Assembly (NCBI GenBank): GCA_002256055.1
Contig: NKIE01000209.1
Span: 1 to 5,698 of the forward strand
DNA: 5,698 bases
Source of the DNA: Pseudomonas sp. PGPPP3
Lineage (GTDB): Bacteria > Pseudomonadota > Gammaproteobacteria > Pseudomonadales > Pseudomonadaceae
Reading direction: 5' to 3'
Shown: piece by piece, positions 1 through 5,698 of the stretch
How positions within the stretch are numbered: position 1 is the first letter of the stretch
Layout of the letters: every line of letters begins with the position of its first letter
Made by a program: the position numbers and the translations under genes
Notes under the pieces: generated by a model
What the model was told of the DNA's origin: nothing
The model's database searches: none
Seen by the model: only the letters and a program-made list of their open reading frames with translations

Positions 1-1689
1 AGCATTCTGGTCAGCGCCTGCGGCGCGCGCTTCGGCATCCCGATTCTGGTGGTGTTGCTCGGTGTCGGCATGCTGGCCGGCAACGACGGCCCCGGCGGCA
101 TCAACTTCAGCGACTACTCCACGGCCTATCTGGTCGGCAACCTGGCGCTGGCGATCATCCTGCTGGACGGCGGTATGCGCACGCGGGTCGAGAGTTTCCG
201 CGTGGCCCTGTGGCCATCGCTGTCGCTGGCCACCCTCGGGGTGCTGGTGACCGCTGGGCTGACTGGCGTGGCCGCCGCCTGGCTGTTCAACCTGAGCCTG
301 TTGGAAGGCATGCTGATCGGCGCCATCGTCGGTTCCACCGATGCCGCCGCTGTGTTCAGTCTGCTGGGTGGCCGCGGCCTCAACCAGCGGGTCACCGCAA
401 CGCTGGAGATCGAGTCCGGCAGCAACGACCCGATGGCGGTGTTTCTCACCGTCACCCTGATCGAAATTCTCGCCAGCAACGGCCATGGCATCGGCTGGCA
501 GCTGGGCCTGCACCTGATCCGCGACTTCTCCATCGGCGCAGTGTTTGGCCTCGGCGGCGGCTGGCTGCTGCTGCAGATCATCAACCGCCTGCAACTGGCC
601 AACGGCCTGTACCCGTTGCTGGTGGTCAGCGGCGGTCTGGTGATTTTCGCCAGCACCAACGCCGTCGGCGGCAGCGGCATCCTGGCCATCTACCTGTGCG
701 GCCTGCTGCTGGGCAACCAGGCGATCCGCTCGCGGCACGGCATCCTGCACATCCTCGACGGCCTCACCTGGCTGGCGCAGATCGGCATGTTTCTGGTCCT
801 CGGCCTGCTGGTCACGCCCCATGAGCTGCTGCCGATTGCCTTGCCGGCCCTGGGCCTGGCGCTGTGGATGATCCTCTTCGCGCGGCCACTGTCGGTGTTC
901 CTCGGTCTGATGCCATTTGCCGCCTTCCATGACCGCGAGAAAGCCTTTATCGCCTGGGTCGGTTTGCGTGGCGCAGTGCCAATCATTCTCGCGGTCTTCC
1001 CGCTGATGGCCGGCCTGCCCAACGCCCAGCTGTTCTTCAACGTGGCGTTCTTTATCGTCCTGGTGTCGCTGGTGCTGCAAGGCACCAGCCTGCCGTGGAT
1101 GGCCAAGCTGCTGCGCGTGACCGTACCGCCTGATCCGGCGCCGATCTCCCGCGCGGGCCTGGAAATCCATCCCACCAGCGAATGGGAGCTGTTCGTCTAT
1201 CGCCTGGGGGCCGAGAAGTGGTGCATTGGCGCACCGCTGCGCGACCTGAAGATGCCCGAGGGCACCCGTATCGCCGCTCTGTTTCGCGGCCGCGAATTGC
1301 TGCACACCTCGGGCAGTACCAAGCTGGAAGCTGGCGACGTGCTCTGCGTGGTCGGCCACGAACACGACCTGCCAACCCTGGGCAAACTGTTTATCGAGGC
1401 ACCAACCCGCGGCCTTGATCTGCGCTTCTTCGGCGATTTCGTCCTTGAAGGTGATGCCCAGCTGGCCGCCATCGCCGCGCTATACGGTCTGAAACTGCAA
1501 GGGGCAGAAGGCCAGCTGCACCTAGGCCGCTTTATCGCCCACCAGATCGGGGGCCAGCCGATTGTGGGCGACCAGGTGGAATGGAACGGTCTGACCTGGA
1601 CCGTGGCCCTGATGGACGGGAACAAAATCCGCAAAGTTGGGGTCAAGTTCCCCGAAGGCGGGCGCCCCGGGCCCGGCCTATTCCTCTAA
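1..1689 (+). CDS. cvrA: K+(Na+)/H+ antiporter CvrA/NhaP2, 5' end outside the window
   Basis: Inner-membrane CPA1-family antiporter that exchanges cytoplasmic K+ (and/or Na+) for protons, acting in K+, volume and pH homeostasis. The reading frame is open from base 1 for 562 codons to a TAA. Aligned from memory with E. coli CvrA/NhaP2 (about 578 residues), only some 19-20 N-terminal residues are missing, so the GTG at 49 is internal and not the start. Visible family motifs (window codon numbers): GSTDAAAVF with D114, the ion-binding ESGSNDP with N142-D143, and [14 protein letters not shown] from 321. Hydrophobic helices fill about codons 1-365. A cytoplasmic RCK_C (TrkA_C) domain follows at about 394-470 (VYRLGAEKW...GDVLCVVG), then a CorC_HlyC-like domain at about 475-557 (FFGDFVLE...[14 protein letters not shown]). 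These tail domains usually sense ligands or ions. No frameshift is seen. mscK begins 37 bp downstream. Family and orthologue are near certain; the preferred cation in this organism is inferred. Confidence 0.95.
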   Translation, partial: SILVSACGARFGIPILVVLLGVGMLAGNDGPGGINFSDYSTAYLVGNLALAIILLDGGMRTRVESFRVALWPSLSLATLGVLVTAGLTGVAAAWLFNLSLLEGMLIGAIVGSTDAAAVFSLLGGRGLNQRVTATLEIESGSNDPMAVFLTVTLIEILASNGHGIGWQLGLHLIRDFSIGAVFGLGGGWLLLQIINRLQLANGLYPLLVVSGGLVIFASTNAVGGSGILAIYLCGLLLGNQAIRSRHGILHILDGLTWLAQIGMFLVLGLLVTPHELLPIALPALGLALWMILFARPLSVFLGLMPFAAFHDREKAFIAWVGLRGAVPIILAVFPLMAGLPNAQLFFNVAFFIVLVSLVLQGTSLPWMAKLLRVTVPPDPAPISRAGLEIHPTSEWELFVYRLGAEKWCIGAPLRDLKMPEGTRIAALFRGRELLHTSGSTKLEAGDVLCVVGHEHDLPTLGKLFIEAPTRGLDLRFFGDFVLEGDAQLAAIAALYGLKLQGAEGQLHLGRFIAHQIGGQPIVGDQVEWNGLTWTVALMDGNKIRKVGVKFPEGGRPGPGLFL

Positions 1690-1726
1690 ACTCCCCATTC
1701 TTTCACCAGCCGTACGAAAACCGACC
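1690..1726 (+). other. Short cvrA-mscK intergenic gap, no terminator
   Basis: These 37 bases have no inverted repeat followed by a T-run and no recognisable -10/-35 pair. No GGAG-like Shine-Dalgarno lies at the usual distance from ATG 1727; the nearest purine-rich run is ACGAAAA around 1714-1720. The gap is consistent with read-through from cvrA into mscK and a weakly translated or re-initiating mscK. A promoter inside the 3' end of cvrA cannot be excluded by eye. Confidence 0.5.
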
Positions 1727-1798
1727 ATGTCCTCATTGCGTATCTTGTTTGCTGCCAGCCTGCTCGCCCTGTGCCTGTCGCCAGCGCCCTCCTGGGCG
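1727..1798 (+). other. Sec signal peptide of MscK
   Basis: The first 24 residues have a short n-region with Arg5, a hydrophobic core (ILFAASLLALCL) and an Ala-X-Ala-like end, P-S-W-A followed by A-S, with predicted cleavage after Ala24. This fits export of the large N-terminal domain to the periplasm before the first membrane helix near residue 443. The clean n-region at Met1 is the main reason to prefer this start. Cys16 lies in the hydrophobic core and does not form a lipobox. The cleavage site is a prediction by eye. Confidence 0.8.
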
Positions 1799-4700
1799 GC
1801 GTCCCCGCCCTCCAGCAACGAGGTGCAGCGCAGCCTGGACGGGCTGACCGAGCGCAAGCTGCCGGAAGCCGAACAAAAGGCCCTGCAAAAAACCCTTGAG
1901 CAGACCCTGAGCTTTCTGCAGCAGGCCGAGAGCAATCAAGCCGCCCAGGGCAAGCTCAAAGCCCAACTGGCCAACGCACCGCGACAGATCAACGAAGCTC
2001 AGCGCGAGCTGGCGCGCCTCAAGGACAGCCCTAGCAGCTCGGCGGCCAAGCGCTACGCCAATGCCTCAACCAGCCAACTGGAACAGTACGTCAGCGAGCG
2101 CACTATTCAGCTGAGCACCCTGCAGACCGCCCTAAGCGACGCCAACAGCCTGATCATCACCGCCCAGACCCGTCCGGAGCGGGCCCAGGCCGAGATCAGC
2201 AGTAGCCAGACCCGCCTGCAAGAACTCAACAGCCTGCTGAAAAACGGCAAAGGCGGCAGCAAGAACAGCAGCAAGCCGAACAGCGCCGAACAGCTCAACC
2301 TGCTGCTGGCCGAACAGGCCGCACTGAACAGCCTGCTGGCCCTGCGCCGCGACGAACTGGCCGGCAACAGCCTGCTGCAGGACATCGGCGCCAGCCAGCG
2401 CGACTTGCTCGTCGAGCGCATCGCCCGCACCGAGCAGGAAACCCGCGAGCTGCAAGCGCTGAGCAACGACAAGCGCCGCCAGGAGGCGGAAAAAACCTTG
2501 GCCGAACTCTCGGTCGAGGTGCAAAAGGCCGGCTCAGACAGCCTGCTGGCCAAGGAAAGTGCCGCCAACCTGAAGCTCTCCGATTACCTGTTGCAGGCCA
2601 CCACCCGCCTCAACGAATTGACCGAGCAAAACCTCAAGACCAAGCAACTGCAGGACAACATCAACCAGAGCGACCAGGCCCTGGAAGAGCAGATCAGCGT
2701 GCTCAAGGGCAGCCTGCTACTGGCCAAGATTCTCAACCAGCAGAAGCAGTCGCTGCCGCAAATCAGCCTGGAAAAGAACCTGGCCGACGAAATTGCCGAC
2801 ATCCGCCTGTACCAATTCGAGCTCAACCAACTGCGCGAGAAGATCAGTAGCCCGACGGCCTATGTCGAGCACCTGCTGGTCAACCAGCCGAGCACCGAGG
2901 TTACCCCGGAACTGCGCAAGGCTCTGCTGGAGCTGGTCACCACCCGCAGTGAACTGCTCGATCGGCTGAACCAAGTGCCCAGCCAATTGCAGCACCAGCT
3001 CGGCGCCAAGGCCTGGGGCTCGGGAGTCACCGAACTGTGGGCCGGCCTGATCAGCCGCCCCTGGCTGTTTCTGCCGCTGTTGCTGCTGATTGCCGGCCTG
3101 CTGTGGAAGCGCAGCTTCCTGTATCAGAAGCTCGACGACCTGCATCAGGACATCGGCCACTTCAAGCGCGACAGCCAGCTGCATACGCCCCTGGCCTTGC
3201 TCCTGAATATCCTCCTGGCAGTACCGGGCGGGTTGTTTCTGGCGCTCTGCGGCTTTGCCCTGCAAATCGATGCGCGCGGCCAGAACGCCAGCTTTGGCAT
3301 GGCGATGATGCAGATGGCCGCGTGCTGGATGCTGTTCTACACCAGCTACCGGATTCTCAGCCCAGGTGGAGTGGCCGAACTGCACTTCCGCTGGAACCGC
3401 CCGCAAGTGGCCTTCCTGCATGCCCAGGTGCGCAAATTGGGCTTGATTGTTATGGCCCTGGTGGCCGTCAGCACCGTCGCCGAACATCAGCAGGACGTGC
3501 TGGACAAGGACGTGATGGGCATCGGCATCGTGCTCTTCTGCTTCCTGAGCATGGCTTGGCTGTTGGCCAAACTGGTGTTCAGCGAGCCGATTCGCGAACA
3601 CGCCTCGCCACTGCGCCAGGCCATCGGCTTCGGCTTTATCGCCCTGCCCCTGGGCCTCAGCGTGGCGGTGGGCCTGGGCTACTTCTACACCGCCCTGAAA
3701 CTCAGCGACCGGCTGATCGAAACCCTCTACCTGCTGATTGTTTGGCTGGTGGTTGAGGCCACCTTCATCCGCGGCCTGGGGGTCGCGGCACGGCGCCTGG
3801 CCTACCAGCGCGCACAGGCCAAGCGCCAGGCGCAAAGCAAGGAAGGCGCCGACGGCAACGAGACCAGCGAAGAGCCGGGCCTGCACATCGACCAGATCAA
3901 CGAGCAATCCCTGCGCTTGATCACCCTGGCCCTCTTCGGCCTGTTCCTCGGCGGCCTGTACTGGGTCTGGGCGGACCTGATCAGTGTGTTCGCCTACCTC
4001 GACAACATCACCCTCTACGAGTACACCAGCGGCGTCGGCGATGCCGTCACCATGGTGCCGATCAGCCTCAGCGACCTGCTCGGCGCACTGGTCATCGTGG
4101 TGATTTCCGCCGCCCTGGCGCGCAACCTGCCGGGGCTACTTGAGGTGCTGGTGCTGTCGCGCCTGAACCTCGGCCAAGGCAGCGCCTACGCCACCACCAC
4201 CCTGCTCTCCTATGCCATTGCCGCCCTCGGCTTCGTGGCCACCCTGTCGACCCTCGGCGTCAGCTGGGACAAGCTGCAATGGCTGGTGGCAGCACTGTCT
4301 CTGGGTATCGGTTTCGGTATGCAGGAGATCTTTGCCAACTTCATTTCCGGCCTGATCATCCTCTTCGAACGCCCGGTGCGCATTGGTGACACCGTGACCA
4401 TTGGCGCGCTGTCCGGCACGGTCAGCCGCATTCAGATCCGCGCCACCACCATCACCGATTTCGACCGCAAAGAAATCATCGTGCCGAACAAGACCTTCGT
4501 CACCGACCAACTGATCAACTGGTCGCTGACCGACACCGTGACCCGTGTGGTGCTGACCCTGGGCCTGGCCTACGAGACCGACCTGGTTCTGGCACGCAAG
4601 CTGATCATGCAGGCGGTGGACAACAACCCGCGGGTACTGCGCGACCCGCCGCCGCAGCTGTTCTTCATGAACATCGGTGCCAGCACCTTCAATTTCGACT

Positions 4701-4927
4701 TGCGCTTCCATGTGCGCGAACTGGGTGACCGCCTGCTCACCAGCGACGAACTGCTCAGCGAAATTGTTGAACTGTTTCGTGAGCACAAGGTGGAAATGGC
4801 CTTCAACCAGATGGACATCTTCGTCAAGAACCTGCAGGGCCAGGAAGCCCAATTGGGCAGCAGTCAGCAGCCCATCCAGGCGCTGCCCCAGCAGGCACTC
4901 TCCGGCGAGCCGGGCGACGACACCTGA
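1727..4927 (+). CDS. mscK: Mechanosensitive channel MscK (KefA)
   Basis: Large MscS-superfamily channel of the inner membrane that opens under membrane tension to release solutes on hypoosmotic shock; in E. coli its gating also depends on external K+. The protein has 1066 residues (E. coli MscK about 1120). Order: signal peptide 1-24; periplasmic coiled-coil-rich MscS_porin-type domain about 25-440, interrupted by a Gly/Ser/Lys turn at 172-186; then 11 hydrophobic segments near 443-460, 489-512, 524-545, 571-586, 597-618, 633-657, 664-685, 731-752, 783-802, 824-844 and 853-880; a charged cytoplasmic loop at 686-727; and the MscS beta and alpha/beta vestibule from 884. The last helix is the Gly/Ala-rich pore helix (AALSLGIGFGMQEIFANF), followed by FERPVRIGDTV and IIVPNKTF (917-924). 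The C-terminus (ITDFDRKE, INWSLTDTVTR, VRELGDR, AFNQ) fits MscK better than its paralogue MscM/YjeP. ATG 1727 is chosen over the in-frame ATG 1637 because it opens directly on a signal peptide and avoids overlap with cvrA. No strong Shine-Dalgarno precedes it. Confidence 0.94.
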   Translation: MSSLRILFAASLLALCLSPAPSWAASPPSSNEVQRSLDGLTERKLPEAEQKALQKTLEQTLSFLQQAESNQAAQGKLKAQLANAPRQINEAQRELARLKDSPSSSAAKRYANASTSQLEQYVSERTIQLSTLQTALSDANSLIITAQTRPERAQAEISSSQTRLQELNSLLKNGKGGSKNSSKPNSAEQLNLLLAEQAALNSLLALRRDELAGNSLLQDIGASQRDLLVERIARTEQETRELQALSNDKRRQEAEKTLAELSVEVQKAGSDSLLAKESAANLKLSDYLLQATTRLNELTEQNLKTKQLQDNINQSDQALEEQISVLKGSLLLAKILNQQKQSLPQISLEKNLADEIADIRLYQFELNQLREKISSPTAYVEHLLVNQPSTEVTPELRKALLELVTTRSELLDRLNQVPSQLQHQLGAKAWGSGVTELWAGLISRPWLFLPLLLLIAGLLWKRSFLYQKLDDLHQDIGHFKRDSQLHTPLALLLNILLAVPGGLFLALCGFALQIDARGQNASFGMAMMQMAACWMLFYTSYRILSPGGVAELHFRWNRPQVAFLHAQVRKLGLIVMALVAVSTVAEHQQDVLDKDVMGIGIVLFCFLSMAWLLAKLVFSEPIREHASPLRQAIGFGFIALPLGLSVAVGLGYFYTALKLSDRLIETLYLLIVWLVVEATFIRGLGVAARRLAYQRAQAKRQAQSKEGADGNETSEEPGLHIDQINEQSLRLITLALFGLFLGGLYWVWADLISVFAYLDNITLYEYTSGVGDAVTMVPISLSDLLGALVIVVISAALARNLPGLLEVLVLSRLNLGQGSAYATTTLLSYAIAALGFVATLSTLGVSWDKLQWLVAALSLGIGFGMQEIFANFISGLIILFERPVRIGDTVTIGALSGTVSRIQIRATTITDFDRKEIIVPNKTFVTDQLINWSLTDTVTRVVLTLGLAYETDLVLARKLIMQAVDNNPRVLRDPPPQLFFMNIGASTFNFDLRFHVRELGDRLLTSDELLSEIVELFREHKVEMAFNQMDIFVKNLQGQEAQLGSSQQPIQALPQQALSGEPGDDT
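4262..4492 (+). other. MscS-like pore helix and upper vestibule of MscK
   Basis: This stretch encodes residues 846-922, the conserved core that defines the MscS superfamily. SWDKLQW leads into a Gly/Ala/Ser-rich pore-lining helix, with small residues at A855, A856, S858, G860, G862, G864, A870, S874 and G875, which is the pattern that lets helices pack and slide in MscS TM3. It is followed by LFERPVRIGDTVTIG, the entry to the beta domain, and by DFDRKEIIVPNK, the family signature. All expected signature residues are present, so the channel looks functional. Confidence 0.88.

Positions 4928-5698
<771 letters not shown>

Noticed and set aside
210..824. + strand open frame of 204 codons within cvrA
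   Set aside because: It is an Arg/Gln/His/Pro-rich shadow of the antiporter in another frame, with no membrane helices or known motif.
1667..1676. Palindrome CCGGGCCCGG at the end of cvrA as a possible terminator or operator
   Set aside because: It has no loop and no following T-run, and lies inside the coding sequence in a Gly/Pro-rich C-terminal tail where such GC runs arise by chance.
1637..1726. In-frame 30-codon N-terminal extension of mscK from ATG 1637
   Set aside because: It would overlap the end of cvrA by 53 bases and place a Pro/Ser/Gly-rich stretch before a well-formed signal peptide that begins at the ATG at 1727.
2717..3907. Long antisense open frame of 396 codons opposite mscK
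   Set aside because: Its translation is Gln/Ala/His/Val-rich with no membrane or domain pattern, as expected when a GC-rich gene full of Leu, Ala and Gln codons is read backwards. The sense frame is a clear MscK.

Overview
The window is a GC-rich chromosomal segment that looks like core genome of a gammaproteobacterium, most likely Pseudomonas sensu lato. The basis is protein similarity recalled from memory: the third gene follows the Pseudomonas syringae SelO sequence almost residue for residue, including active-site numbering. The order antiporter, MscK, SelO is one I associate with pseudomonads. No mobile element, tRNA, rRNA, CRISPR array or recent insertion is visible.

Layout, all on the + strand: (1) positions 1-1689 hold the 3' part of cvrA/nhaP2, a CPA1-type K+(Na+)/H+ antiporter with cytoplasmic RCK_C and CorC_HlyC-like regulatory domains; roughly 19-20 N-terminal residues lie upstream of the window. 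(2) A 37-bp gap without a terminator leads to a complete mscK/kefA (1727-4927), a 1066-residue mechanosensitive channel with a signal peptide, a large coiled-coil-rich periplasmic domain, 11 predicted membrane helices and a C-terminal MscS-like pore and vestibule. (3) A 57-bp gap holds a perfect 14-bp inverted repeat whose right arm runs into the Shine-Dalgarno of the next gene. (4) selO (ydiU) starts at a TTG at 4985 and runs off the window after 238 codons, before its catalytic aspartates.

The first two genes both deal with K+ and osmotic balance: an antiporter that exports K+ or Na+ in exchange for protons, and an emergency channel that opens under membrane tension and is K+-responsive in E. 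coli. Their close spacing suggests co-transcription. SelO is a pseudokinase-fold AMP transferase linked to oxidative stress; whether it shares a transcript with the others depends on what the hairpin does. I see no undescribed multi-gene system here. The most unusual element is the hairpin overlapping the selO ribosome binding site, combined with the weak TTG start.
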